Of a DNA stretch of 59,790 bases, positions 9,333-18,992 are shown in pieces; the stretch's first letter is position 1, and each line of letters opens with the position of its first letter. Origin of the DNA: an uncultured Clostridia bacterium (GTDB taxonomy: Bacteria; Bacillota; Clostridia; TANB77; CAG-508). Below the pieces are notes generated by a model. It was not told the DNA's origin. It saw nothing but the letters and a program-made list of their open reading frames with translations, and searched no databases. The DNA lies in assembly GCA_947625685.1 (NCBI GenBank), contig CANQPK010000017.1:1-59790 (forward strand), given 5' to 3'. The position numbers were made by a program, and so were the translations under genes.

Positions 9333-9887
9333 TTGGATGAACGAAAAAATATTTCTCTACAGGAATGGATACCTTTTGAAAAAATTATGAATAAAGGAAT
9401 TGTTAAATTAAAAAATAATAACTATATAAAAATAATAAAAATATTTCCAATAAATTATAATTTAAAATCAAATTTAGAAAAAGAAGCAATATTGACAGCA
9501 TATAAAACATTTTTAAAGACATGTCAATTTGATATGCAAATATTAATACAAAGTAATAAAGAAGATTTATCAAAACATATTTTAAAAATAAAAGAAAAAG
9601 TAAATTCATTAAATAATTTTAATCTTTTTAAATATTCAGAAAAATATATTGATTTCATAAATAAATTAAATCGAGAAAAAAATTCATCATCAAAAAATTT
9701 TTATATCATAATAAAAAATACCAAAAACGAAACAGAAGAAATAAGAATAATAGAATTAAATGAAAATTATTTTAAAATAAAAGAATGTTTAGCAAGATGC
9801 GGTAATGTTGCACAAGAAATTTTAAATGAAGAAGAATTAAAAAATATTTTATTTTCATTTTTTAATACAAGGAAAAATTTAATGTAA
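9333..9887 (+). CDS. TraC/TrsD-like conjugation accessory protein
   Basis: A 185-residue soluble protein. I chose the TTG at 9333 because AAGGTGA lies just upstream; a GTG at 9324 would overlap that site. It begins with SLQEWIPFEKI and a short beta-rich segment ending GIVKLKN, and later has the KNFYIIIKN strand, a CGNVAQEIL segment and a C-terminal YSFFN-like SFFNTRK. This layout resembles the small TraC/TrsD proteins encoded directly before VirB4/TraE ATPases in Gram-positive conjugative elements. The next gene is indeed a VirB4. The assignment rests on these motifs and context, and the exact family is uncertain. Confidence 0.6.
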   Translation: MDERKNISLQEWIPFEKIMNKGIVKLKNNNYIKIIKIFPINYNLKSNLEKEAILTAYKTFLKTCQFDMQILIQSNKEDLSKHILKIKEKVNSLNNFNLFKYSEKYIDFINKLNREKNSSSKNFYIIIKNTKNETEEIRIIELNENYFKIKECLARCGNVAQEILNEEELKNILFSFFNTRKNLM

Positions 9888-9901
9888 AGGAGGAAATAAA
9901 A

Positions 9902-11840
9902 ATAGAGGAAAAAGAGCAAGAAAAAGAATTATTTCGAGTTGTAAATGGAAGAAAACTAAGAAAAATAAATGAAGAAAAAAATTTAAATCAAAAAATTAAA
10001 AAAGATAAAAAAACAGAAAGAATAAAAAAGAATAAAAACGAAAGAAAAATAAAAAATAGGGAGGAAGACAATATTGAAACAGGTATATTTTCAGATATAG
10101 ATTATATAACTCCTTCATATATGAATTTAAGCAATCCTAAATTTGTAGAAGTAGATGAAATATTATATTCAACTTTAATTTGTGTAAATTATTATCGTGA
10201 ACAGCAAGATTTAATATTAAAAAATTTAATAGACACAAATGTAAATCTTAATATATCTATATTTTATGAGAAAAAAGATACATATAAAACAATAAAAGAA
10301 TTAACGTATCATATAGGAAATATAGGAGTAGAATTACAAGAAGAGAATCAGAATAGGCAAGATATCGATATAGCAGCTTTTAGTTATAATGATGCAAAAT
10401 ATATAAGAAAAGAAATGCAAATAAATAATGAAGAATTGTATAATATGTATATTTATTTAACTGTATTTTCTAAAGATAAAAAAGAATTAGAATATTTATT
10501 AAATAAAATAGAGGGATTAACACAAAGTAGAGGAATTCAAACAAGGAGAGCATATTTTAGAGAAGAACAAGGATATATTTCATCACTTCCTTTAATGATG
10601 AATCATGAGGATGTGAAAAATATTGCTAAAAGAAATATTTTAACTAGTGGTCTTATATCCACATATCCATTTATATCTTCATCATTATTTGATGAAGATG
10701 GAATCTTTATAGGAACAAATATAAATAATAATTCATTAGTCTTTATTGATAGATACAATACAGAAAAATATAAAAATGCGAATATGTGTATATTTGGAAC
10801 GAGTGGAGCACGGGAAATCATTTTATACAAAATTATTAATTTTAAGAAATAGTTTATTAGGAATAGAACAATATATTATAGATCCAGAAAGAGAATATAT
10901 AAATATTTGTAATAATTTAGGAGGAACTTTGTTTCAAATAGGGCCAACTTCTAATACATATATAAATATTTTTGATATAAGAAAAGAGAGTACAGAAGAT
11001 ACAGAAAAAGGATATCTTGCGACAAAAATAGGAAAATTAATAGGTTTTTTTAACTTGATTTTTGGAGAAATGAATGAAGAAGAAAAAGCAATATTAGAAT
11101 CAAAATTAATAGAATGCTATAAAAATAAAGGAATTACATTTGAAGATGAATCTTTATATAAAATAAAAATAATAAATGGAAATCCTACAACTGTATTTAA
11201 AGAAAGTCAAGACATGCCAATATTAGAAGATTTATATAATATTTTAGGATATGAAGATAAAACAAAAATATTTAAAATAAAATTAATTCCATTTATCGAA
11301 GGTTCGTTGAAGTTTTTTAATAATTATACAAATATAGAAATAAATAATAAACTTATTGTGGCAGATATTTATGAATTGGGAGAAGAAAATATAAAATATG
11401 GAATGTATATTTTTACAGAACTTTTTTGGGATAAAATTAAAAATAATAGAAAAACAAAAAAAGCTATATATTTAGATGAAATTTGGAGATTAATAGGAGT
11501 AACTTCAAATAAATATGTTGCACAATTTATTTATAAAATATTTAAAACTATAAGAAAATATGGAGGAAGTGCAGTTGCAATAACACAAGATATTTCAGAT
11601 TTATTTAGTTTAGAAAATGGAACATATGGAAAAAGTCTATTAAATAACTCTAGCATCAAAACATTTTTTTCATTAGAAGAAGAAAATATAAAAATATTAT
11701 CAGAATATTCGAATTTATCAGAAAAAGAAAAAATTGAAATAAAAACTTTAAAAAGAGGGGAGTGTTTAATGTTTGTTGGAGATGAACATATTTTAACTAA
11801 AATAGAAGCAGATGATTATGAAAAGAATATAATCACATAA
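9902..11840 (+). CDS. virB4: VirB4/TraE-type T4SS ATPase, needs a +1 shift at CGG
   Basis: VirB4 ATPases power type IV secretion channels from the cytoplasmic membrane. The two open pieces join at the CGG at 10811-10813: zero frame gives GTSGAREIIL and a stop at 10852, while skipping C gives the Walker A motif GTSGAGKSFYTKLL. Walker B is KKAIYLDEIW, followed by the AITQDISDLF and ECLMFVGD segments. The full product is about 645 residues from an ATA at 9902, which has AAAGGAGG eight bases upstream, or 588 from an ATT at 10073 behind AGGGAGG. No ATG, GTG or TTG fits, and conserved sequence (DYITPSYMNL) begins before the first ATG at 10121. The N-terminus is lysine-rich and low in complexity. 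Confidence 0.85.
10811..10813 (+). other. CGG +1 shift site in virB4
   Basis: GGA GCA CGG GAA ATC. Skipping C gives GGA GCA GGG AAA TCA, the invariant Gly-Lys-Ser of the Walker A loop. Without the shift there is no ATP-binding site. Confidence 0.92.
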
Positions 11841-11880
11841 AAAATTATTTTAATAAATTAATGTAGAAAGGAGAACTAAT

Positions 11881-12645
11881 ATGGAAGTTAAAGAAATAAT
11901 AGAAGAAGTAGAAGATAAAACAATTAATGAAAAAAATTCTTTAAATAATGAAATAACTCAAATAAATGGAGAAGATATAGGAGAAAAGCAAAAAAATTTT
12001 CTTGAAACAACTTTAGGGAAAGTAATAAATACAGGATGTGACATTGCTTTAAGAGCTATCTTACCAAATGCTATTGAAGATGAAATAATAGGAATAAAAA
12101 ATGTAATATTTACAGAAGGAATACAAAACGGAATAAAAACAGCAATAGATTCTGCAATTAATATAGGAAAAAGTATAACAGGAATATTTACAGGAAAGTT
12201 TGATACGGTTTCTCAAGCATATACTGCTGTTAAGTCAGGAGGAATAATAGATAGTGCATCAAATATAATAGATACAGCTGTAAAATCTGCCAAAGATAAT
12301 GGACTAATTAACAAAACAACAGCAAATGTAATAAAAAAAGGAAAAAATATTGTAAGAGATTGTTTGTCAAATAGCATAGAAGAAAATTTTATGGAACAAA
12401 TCGATGGGGTAGAGAAGGTAGGAAAATATATAAATAATTGGAATACATATTTGGGTCAAAAAGATTTAGAAGGGATGAATAGGGAATACAAAAAAATAAC
12501 CAAAAAGTTAGAAACTTTACTACCAATTGAATCAACAATTCAAGAAGCTCGTGCAATAGAAAATATTCAAACATTAATTAAAAATAAGGGTAATTCACTT
12601 GATAATATTACAGAAGATGAAATAAAACTTGCACAGGTAATTTGA
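11881..12645 (+). CDS. Unknown protein linked to VirB4
   Basis: A 254-residue protein with a clear AAAGGAGA ribosome-binding site and intact frame; I do not recognise the family. It has an acidic first 40 residues, then a glycine-, alanine- and isoleucine-rich central part (about 55-160) with amphipathic stretches such as IKTAIDSAINIGKSITGIF and ASNIIDTAVKSAKDNG that could insert in or lie on a membrane, and a charged helical C-terminus. There is no signal peptide. It is the last gene before gyrA and shares direction with virB4, so a role in, or as a substrate of, the same secretion channel is possible but unproven. Confidence 0.55.
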   Translation: MEVKEIIEEVEDKTINEKNSLNNEITQINGEDIGEKQKNFLETTLGKVINTGCDIALRAILPNAIEDEIIGIKNVIFTEGIQNGIKTAIDSAINIGKSITGIFTGKFDTVSQAYTAVKSGGIIDSASNIIDTAVKSAKDNGLINKTTANVIKKGKNIVRDCLSNSIEENFMEQIDGVEKVGKYINNWNTYLGQKDLEGMNREYKKITKKLETLLPIESTIQEARAIENIQTLIKNKGNSLDNITEDEIKLAQVI

Positions 12646-12723
12646 GCAAAAAGCTCATTAATAGATTTTAAAATATATATAAAAACTTTGACAATTTTTA
12701 TCTTGTTTATGTCAATTAAACTC

Positions 12724-12752
12724 TTGCAAAAAATATCTCATTTTAGTATAAT
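12724..12752 (+). promoter_or_regulatory. Probable gyrA promoter
   Basis: TTGCAA at 12724-12729, a 17-base spacer and TATAAT at 12747-12752, about 65 bases before gyrA. It implies gyrA is transcribed separately from gyrB and the inserted virB4 group. Confidence 0.75.
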
Positions 12753-12816
12753 AACCATGTATAAAATATTACGCAAATAATAGTTAGGAAGATTCAGAAA
12801 GGAATGATTTTAACAT

Positions 12817-15258
12817 ATGGACAGACCAGATGAAACAATAATAGAGAGAGACATAGAAAAGGAAATGAAAACAGCATACATAGATTATGCTATGAGTGTT
12901 ATTGTAGCTCGTGCACTTCCAGATGTAAGAGATGGTTTAAAGCCTGTACATAGAAGAATACTATATTCAATGCATGAAGATGGTATAACTTCTGACAAAG
13001 CATATAGAAAATCAGCAAATACAGTTGGTTCAGTTCTAGGAAGATATCATCCTCATGGAGATGCAGCTGTATATGATGCAATGGTAAGAATGGCACAAGG
13101 ATTTACTTTAAGATATCCATTAATTGATGGACATGGAAACTTTGGATCAATAGATGGGGATCCGCCAGCTGCTATGAGGTATACAGAAGCAAGAATGGCT
13201 AAAATTGCAAACTACATGATGAGTGATATAGAAAAAAACACTGTAGATTTTGTACCTAATTATGATGATAGATTACAAGAACCAAGCGTACTTCCTGCAA
13301 GGTTACCAGCACTTCTTTTAAATGGTTCTTCAGGAATTGCCGTTGGTATGGCAACAAATATTCCACCACATAATTTAAAAGAAGTAGTAGATGGAATAAT
13401 AAAAATAATTGATGAAGATGAAGTTACAGATGAAGAATTAATGCAAATAATAAAAGGGCCTGACTTTCCAACAGGAGCAACAATACTTGGAAGAGAGGGT
13501 ATAAAAGATGCATATACAACAGGTAGAGGCAAAATAATAATGAGAGCAGAAGCAGAAATAGAAGAAATGTCAGGAAATAGACAACGCATTATCGTCACAT
13601 CACTTCCATATCAAGTAAATAAAGCAAGACTTCATAAATATATAGATGATCTTGTAAGAGACAAAAAATTAGAAGGAATTTCACTAATTAGAGATGAATC
13701 AGATAGAACAGCAAATGTAAGATTAGTAATAGAATTAAAAAGAGATGTAAATGCACAAGTAATATTAAATAGATTATATAAATTTACACAAATGCAAGAA
13801 ACTTTTGGTGTAATAATGCTTGCGTTAGTTAATGGTGTTCCAAAGATTTTAACATTAAGACAATGCTTAGATTGTTATATAGAACATAGAAAAGAAGTAG
13901 TTCTTCGTAGGACAAAATTTGATTTAGAAAAAGCCGAAGCAAGAGCACATATCTTAGAGGGATTAAAAATAGCAATAGATAATATAGATGAAGTAATAAG
14001 GATTATTAGGACCTCATATGACGATGCAAAAGAAAGATTAATGGAAAAGTTTGGATTATCAGAAGTACAAGCTCAAGCAATTCTAGATATGAGATTAAGA
14101 ACACTTCAAGGTTTACAACGAGAAAAAATAGAAGAAGAATATCAAGAATTAATGAAATTAATAGAACATTTAAAAGCAATACTTGGAAGTGAAAAACTTG
14201 TATTTGATGTAATAAAAGAAGAATTATTAGAAATAAGAGAAAAATACGGAGATGACAGAAAAACAAAAATCTTAGCTGATAGTTCAGAATTTGAAGATGA
14301 AGACTTAATCAAAGAAGAACAGACTGTTATTGCTTTAACTCATTTTGGATATATTAAAAGAATGCCAATAGATACATATAAAAGTCAAAAAAGGGGAGGA
14401 AAAGGAATAACAGGAATGACAACAAGAGAGGAAGATTTTGTAAAAGAAATCTTCATAGCTTCAACACATGATATATTAATGTTCTTTAGTAATAAAGGAA
14501 AATTATATAAACTTAAAGGATATGAAGTGCCAGAAGCGGGAAGAACCGCAAGAGGTACTGCAATAGTTAATCTTTTAAGCTTAGATCCAGGAGAAAAAAT
14601 TTCTGCAATAATTCCAATACAAAACTTTGCGGAAGGAAAATATCTTCTTATGGCGACAAAAAATGGAATTATTAAAAAGACAAAACTAGAAGAATATGAT
14701 ACATCAAGAAAGACAGGACTTCAAGGAATTGCATTAAAAGATGGAGATGAATTAATATCTGTAAGACTAACAGACGGAGAAGATAAAGTTGTAATGGTTA
14801 CAGAAGGTGGACAATGTATCACATTTGATGAAAAAGATGTAAGACCAATGGGAAGAGTATCACAAGGAGTTATTGGTATTAAGCTTGATAAAGAAGATTG
14901 CGTAATTGGTATGGAATCAATAATTTCTGGAAGTAAACAAACATTACTTGCAATTACAGAAAATGGTTTTGGAAAGAGAACAGAACTTGATGAATATAGA
15001 GTACAAACAAGAGCAGGAAAGGGAGTAATAACATACAAAATAACGCCAAAAACTGGAAAAGTAGTTGGAATAAAATTAGTAGATGAGAAAGATGATGTAA
15101 TGCTAATAACAGATACAGGAACGATTATTAGAATAAATGTCTCTGAAATAAGTGTACTTGGAAGATCTACACAAGGTGTAACACTTATGAGAACAAATGA
15201 AGGAAAAGTTGTAAGTATAGAAAAAATAACAGAAGAAGAGGAAGAAGAAGAAAAATAA
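12817..15258 (+). CDS. gyrA: DNA gyrase subunit A
   Basis: GyrA carries the DNA-cleaving tyrosine and wraps DNA. The 813 residues include [17 protein letters not shown], the quinolone-region motif [17 protein letters not shown] with its Ser/Thr-type position, the active-site segment [10 protein letters not shown] with the tyrosine near residue 122, a coiled-coil gate (about 370-470) and six C-terminal beta-pinwheel repeats with the GyrA-box-like SQKRGGKGI. The very acidic tail ends EEEEEEK. CGG strings are present only across codon boundaries. Confidence 0.98.
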   Translation: MDRPDETIIERDIEKEMKTAYIDYAMSVIVARALPDVRDGLKPVHRRILYSMHEDGITSDKAYRKSANTVGSVLGRYHPHGDAAVYDAMVRMAQGFTLRYPLIDGHGNFGSIDGDPPAAMRYTEARMAKIANYMMSDIEKNTVDFVPNYDDRLQEPSVLPARLPALLLNGSSGIAVGMATNIPPHNLKEVVDGIIKIIDEDEVTDEELMQIIKGPDFPTGATILGREGIKDAYTTGRGKIIMRAEAEIEEMSGNRQRIIVTSLPYQVNKARLHKYIDDLVRDKKLEGISLIRDESDRTANVRLVIELKRDVNAQVILNRLYKFTQMQETFGVIMLALVNGVPKILTLRQCLDCYIEHRKEVVLRRTKFDLEKAEARAHILEGLKIAIDNIDEVIRIIRTSYDDAKERLMEKFGLSEVQAQAILDMRLRTLQGLQREKIEEEYQELMKLIEHLKAILGSEKLVFDVIKEELLEIREKYGDDRKTKILADSSEFEDEDLIKEEQTVIALTHFGYIKRMPIDTYKSQKRGGKGITGMTTREEDFVKEIFIASTHDILMFFSNKGKLYKLKGYEVPEAGRTARGTAIVNLLSLDPGEKISAIIPIQNFAEGKYLLMATKNGIIKKTKLEEYDTSRKTGLQGIALKDGDELISVRLTDGEDKVVMVTEGGQCITFDEKDVRPMGRVSQGVIGIKLDKEDCVIGMESIISGSKQTLLAITENGFGKRTELDEYRVQTRAGKGVITYKITPKTGKVVGIKLVDEKDDVMLITDTGTIIRINVSEISVLGRSTQGVTLMRTNEGKVVSIEKITEEEEEEEK

Positions 15259-15279
15259 CTAAATAAAAAATGACAAAAT

Positions 15280-15332
15280 AAAACGCATCGCAAACATTAG
15301 ACAAAAACCTAATATATGCAGTGCGTTTTATT
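15280..15332 (+). terminator. gyrA terminator
   Basis: AAAACGCA and TGCGTTTT enclose a second small stem (TTAG...CTAA), followed by TTAATTTATT. Confidence 0.7.
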
Positions 15333-15473
15333 AATTTATTTGAATTTTACATAAATATATGATATAATGCAAGCTAATTGATAGAAAATACTATCATTTT
15401 ATTCTTTATTCTCCTGTTTTGCAGGTGTATATAAACTATTAAATAAAAATTATTTTTGAGGAGGAAGTAATTT

Positions 15474-16037
15474 ATGAAGGAGAAACGGTATTTTTGTGAT
15501 TGGGTTATCAAACCCACTAAGAGACAAAAAATTGTAATAATAGGCTTTCTTATCATTGCAACTCTTATACTCAGTGGTACTTTCTACAACATTGATATTA
15601 ATAGAGAAGAAATGAGCGAATATTCAGAAGAAGCTTATGAATATCTCGAAGAGATTGCGGATGGTGTTATATGGAGAAATGTAATTAACATATCCGTGAT
15701 ACCAGATAATGTTAATGACTATGAGATTACACAAAAAAATGGTGTGCTCACTTTCAAATGTAGTATAGATCATTATGCAGGAAAAAAACTAGACCCTTCC
15801 GCAAGCATAACAGTTACAGAAAACTCTGGAGTTGTAAAAAAAGAAAGAAATATTTCTTCGAAAGAGGAATACACAAAAAGTCAAAGATCAAATAGAATTA
15901 AGACATATTTAGCGGATGTTTGTATAGTAATTTTCCTATGGTGCATAGTATTTGCTATGACTGAGTTTTTAGTATTTATTCTATATATAGCTTCGCGCAT
16001 TAGTAAGTATATCGATACCAAAAAGAAACCTTCATAA
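15474..16037 (+). CDS. Small membrane protein of foreign look, with an in-frame CGG
   Basis: A 187-residue protein with two transmembrane segments (about 22-38 and 140-168) and an extracytoplasmic middle; family not recognised. A GAGGAGG ribosome-binding site precedes the ATG. It differs from its neighbours in composition and codons (more GCG, CTC, TCC, ATC, CGC) and carries an ordinary in-frame CGG as codon 5 (AAA CGG TAT). Skipping that C leads to a stop after about 17 codons, so unlike the native genes this one only makes sense if CGG is read as an amino acid. It has its own terminator. Best explained as a recent acquisition that may be poorly translated in this host. Confidence 0.7.
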   Translation: MKEKRYFCDWVIKPTKRQKIVIIGFLIIATLILSGTFYNIDINREEMSEYSEEAYEYLEEIADGVIWRNVINISVIPDNVNDYEITQKNGVLTFKCSIDHYAGKKLDPSASITVTENSGVVKKERNISSKEEYTKSQRSNRIKTYLADVCIVIFLWCIVFAMTEFLVFILYIASRISKYIDTKKKPS

Positions 16038-16038
16038 A

Positions 16039-16076
16039 AGAAGCTGGGGGCAGTTGCCTCCAACTTCTTTTATATA
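16039..16076 (+). terminator. Terminator after the 15474 gene
   Basis: AAAGAAGCTGG and CCAACTTCTTT form a GC-richer stem than other terminators here, followed by T residues. It can serve both strands, also ending the ABC transporter operon. Confidence 0.7.
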
Positions 16077-16080
16077 ATAT

Positions 16081-17094
16081 TTATTTTACAGCAGCATTTG
16101 CAAAGTCATTATTTACAATCTCTCTATAAGGAGCTCTTTCTTTTAATTCTCCAGCTTCTTCAATAACTGTTTGAAGTAAATTAAATCCGTCTTCTGATAA
16201 ATATGGAGTAGTGTTCCATACATCAATATCTCTATATCTGTTTAAAACAGTTACTAATAAGTCCATATCAGTATCTGGGAAGTAATCTACAATAGCATTT
16301 GCGATTTCCTCAGAAGAATGTTCCTGGACCCAAACTTGACCTTTATAAATAGCATTAGTGAATTTTTGTATTATATCAGGATTTTCTTCTATATAACTCT
16401 TTTTAGCAAAGTACGCAGTATATGGAAGCTCATCAGTTTCCTTTCCAATAGATGCAACAATATAACCTTTTCCGGCAATTTCAGTTGCAGAAGCGGTAGG
16501 CTCGAACAATGCAACATAATCAGCATTACCTGCACTAAAAGCACCAGCCATTAAGTCAAAACTTATACTGTCATCAAGTGTAACATCTTTATTTGGATCA
16601 ACATTATATTTCCTTAAAACATGAAGCAATGTCATATAAGGAACTCCACCTTTTCTGCCAGGAATGATTACAGAACCTTTGACATCAGTCCATTTAAAAT
16701 CAGGGTTTTCATCTCTACTTACTAGGAAAGAGCCATCTCTTTTAGTAAGTTGTGCAAAAACTTGAGTATAATCTTCTTTTCCTTCGTTATAAACATAAAT
16801 TGAAGCCTCTGGTCCAGCAAAGCCAATATCACTTTGATTTGCAAGTACTGAAGTCATAACTGCGTCAGCACCTTGTGCAGTCGAAAGTTCTATTTTAAGC
16901 CCTTCTTCTTCAAAGAAGCCTTGACTTAAAGCGACATATTGTGGTGCATAGAATATAGAACGAGTTACTTCACTTAAAGATACAGTCTGTAAAGCTTCTT
17001 CTTTAGTAGTAGTTTGATTTCTTGAAAACAAAACACTTATTATTATAGTTAATATTGCTAAAATAACAATAAGAGAAATGATTACTTTTTTCAA
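16081..17094 (-). CDS. NMT1/SsuA-family ABC substrate-binding protein
   Basis: A periplasmic-type binding protein (337 residues) of the family that includes nitrate, sulfonate and thiamine-precursor binders. The start is a TTG behind AGGAGG. Residues 1-24 form a signal anchor without a lipobox cysteine, so it is probably membrane-tethered by this helix. The mature part shows SIFYAPQYVALSQGFFEEEGL, GADAVMTSVLANQSDIGF and the PGRKGGVPYMTLLHVL segment typical of the family. It is the last gene of an operon ATPase-permease-binding protein. Substrate cannot be told from sequence alone. It is intact and has no CGG codon. Confidence 0.85.
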   Translation of the reverse strand: MKKVIISLIVILAILTIIISVLFSRNQTTTKEEALQTVSLSEVTRSIFYAPQYVALSQGFFEEEGLKIELSTAQGADAVMTSVLANQSDIGFAGPEASIYVYNEGKEDYTQVFAQLTKRDGSFLVSRDENPDFKWTDVKGSVIIPGRKGGVPYMTLLHVLRKYNVDPNKDVTLDDSISFDLMAGAFSAGNADYVALFEPTASATEIAGKGYIVASIGKETDELPYTAYFAKKSYIEENPDIIQKFTNAIYKGQVWVQEHSSEEIANAIVDYFPDTDMDLLVTVLNRYRDIDVWNTTPYLSEDGFNLLQTVIEEAGELKERAPYREIVNNDFANAAVK

Positions 17095-17126
17095 CTTTTT
17101 ATCCTCCTCTTTTTAAGTAAATATTC

Positions 17127-17158
17127 TATGGAAAATTACTAGTCAGTAATTTTCCATA
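17127..17158 (-). repeat. 13-bp inverted repeat between permease and binding protein
   Basis: TATGGAAAATTAC and GTAATTTTCCATA form a perfect 13-bp stem with a 6-base loop in the intergenic region. It has no clean T run, so an mRNA-stabilising or attenuating hairpin that raises binding protein over permease is likely. Confidence 0.65.
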
Positions 17159-17251
17159 TTGCTCTTAAATCTCTCTTAATATAATATTTTAAATGAAATT
17201 TAATAAGCTAATATTATATAGATATGAATATTTAGCAAATTTTGTAACCTA

Positions 17252-18069
17252 TTAATCTGTACTTTTATGAGATTTAAGAATAATTTTTTCTAAAAGTACA
17301 ACACTTTCATACATTAAAGCAGCCATAACTCCAAGGATTATTACACTTGTCATAACTAAATCCAGTTGGAAAACTTGCCCACCATATACAATTAAATAGC
17401 CGAAGTCCAGCTTTTGAAACCAAAAATTCACCAGAAATTACTCCAACTAAAGATAATCCTATATTTATTTTTAAAGAATTAATAAAAGTAGAAATATTTG
17501 CTGGAATTACAATTTTAGTCAAAATTTGGAATTTATTTGCATTAAAAGTTCTAGCCATTTTAATCATTTCTTTATCAGTATTGATAAATCCATTTAAAAT
17601 ATTAAGAATAGTTACAATCAATGAAATTGCAAGAGCCATAACAATAATTGAACTAGTTCCAGCACCTACCCAAATAATAATTATAGGACCTAATGCAACT
17701 TTTGGCAAGCTATTTAATATTACTAGAAATGGTTCAAAAACTTTTGACAAAAATTTAGATAGCCATAAAACAATTGCAACTAAAAAACCAAGTAGAGTAC
17801 CAGATAAAAATCCGGACTATAGTTTCATAAAAAGTAACTCCTAAATGTTTTAATAAATCATTAGAAGACAAATTCATAAATGTATTTAAAATTCTACTAG
17901 GCTGACTAGTGATAAAGCTATCAATTATATTTAAGTTAGCTAAAACTTCCCATAACACTACGAAAAGAATAACAATAGCAATCTGAGTAAATAAAACAGA
18001 AAACTTATTTATTTTTATTTTTCTTAAGTATTTCTTTCTATCTGGTGATAACTCTGTATTATCTTGCAT
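17252..18069 (-). CDS. ABC transporter permease, needs two +1 shifts at CGG
   Basis: SsuC/TauC-type inner-membrane permease of the ABC operon. The gene appears in three frames. At 17812-17814 the zero frame ETIVRIF becomes ETIVGFLSGTLLGFLVAIV when the C of CGG is skipped. At 17400-17402 KAGLRLFN becomes KAGLGYLIVYGGQVFQLDLVM. With both shifts the product is 271 residues, the usual family length, with about six transmembrane segments and the EAA-like loop of the family (MARTFNANKFQILTKIVIPA). It overlaps the ATPase gene by 11 bases. Each shift restores a plausible family sequence, so I read the gene as functional rather than doubly broken. Confidence 0.88.
17400..17402 (-). other. CGG +1 shift site 2 in ABC permease
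   Basis: Coding strand GGA CTT CGG CTA. Skipping C gives GGA CTT GGC TAT (Gly-Leu-Gly-Tyr), restoring the C-terminal quarter. Confidence 0.88.
17812..17814 (-). other. CGG +1 shift site 1 in ABC permease
   Basis: Coding strand ATA GTC CGG ATT. Skipping C gives ATA GTC GGA TTT (Ile-Val-Gly-Phe), restoring the membrane core. Confidence 0.88.
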
Positions 18070-18830
18070 CTACATCAAGCTCCTTCCATAAGCTGTCAAA
18101 ATATTGACTAAACTTTGGACTTTTTCGGCAGTTAATTGGTGTTCGATCCTGCATTTCAAAATCAATAGTATGGATATTCTTTATTTTAGCAGGTCTACTA
18201 CTTAATACAATAACTTTATCTGACATACTGATACTTTCGGATATATCGTGAGTTACAATCAGTGCTGTTATATTTTCTTCTCTCAAAATTTTATAAATAT
18301 CATTTGTCACCATCATTCTAGTTTGATAATCTAATGCAGAAAATGCCTCATCTAATAATAAAATTTTAGGCTTTGTTGCAAGCATCCTAATTAAAGATGC
18401 TCTTTGTCTCATACCTCCAGAAAGTTGAGCTGGATATTTATCTTTAAATTCATAAAGACCATATTTTTTTAGTAATTCTATGGCATATTCTTCATTTTCC
18501 TTGGTTTTGTTATGCCTTATTTCCAAACCAAACATTACATTATTGTAAATGGTTCTCCATTCAAGCAAAGTATCTTTTTGTAGCATATAGCCTATCTTAG
18601 AAGATATGCCGATTTTGCATTTCGCCGTCTATAATTATTTCTCCAGATGTTTTTTCATCTAAGCCAGAAATAATTGATAAAAGAGTCGATTTACCACATC
18701 CACTTGGACCAATGATACTAACAAATTCACCTTCGCATACAGTAAAACTTATATCGTCGATTGCATTAATTTCCCCATTTTTAGATTGATAAGTTTTCTT
18801 TATATTATTAATTTTTAAAATTTCTTTCAT
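18059..18830 (-). CDS. ABC transporter ATPase, needs a +1 shift at CGG
   Basis: SsuB/TauB-type ATPase, 256 residues from the ATG at 18830 behind AAGGAGG. Walker A GPSGCGKST (about 40-48) precedes the break and signature LSGGMRQRASLIRML, Walker B ILLLDEAFSALD and the switch histidine (IVTHDISES) follow it. At 18609-18611 the zero frame reads MQNRHIF then stop; skipping the C of CGG gives MQNGISSKIGYMLQKDTLLEW, a typical Q-loop region. Without the shift the protein would have a P-loop but no signature or Walker B. First gene of the transporter operon. Confidence 0.92.
18609..18611 (-). other. CGG +1 shift site in ABC ATPase
   Basis: Coding strand CAA AAT CGG CAT ATC. Skipping C gives CAA AAT GGC ATA TCT (Gln-Asn-Gly-Ile-Ser). 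Confidence 0.9.
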
Positions 18831-18952
18831 ATTTGCCTCCTTATCAATATGCCTCAATTTAATATATTAAATATTATGTAAAATTGTGCAAAGATATTGA
18901 AAAACAGTATATTAAATATCAATTAATATATCTTAATCTTAATGCATATAAA

Positions 18953-18986
18953 AAAGAGAGCTTCTAGTTTTAGAAGCTCTCTTGAA
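18953..18986 (-). terminator. Terminator after the helicase-loader gene
   Basis: GAGAGCTTCTA and TAGAAGCTCTC form an 11-bp stem followed on the minus strand by a T run. It begins only a few bases after the stop codon reached by the shifted frame (18993), supporting that 3' end. Confidence 0.88.
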
Positions 18987-18992
18987 TTATAT

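Noticed and set aside
10058-10123. VirB4 starting at ATG 10121
   Set aside because: Family-like sequence (IDYITPSYMNL) precedes it in frame and there is no ribosome-binding site at that ATG.
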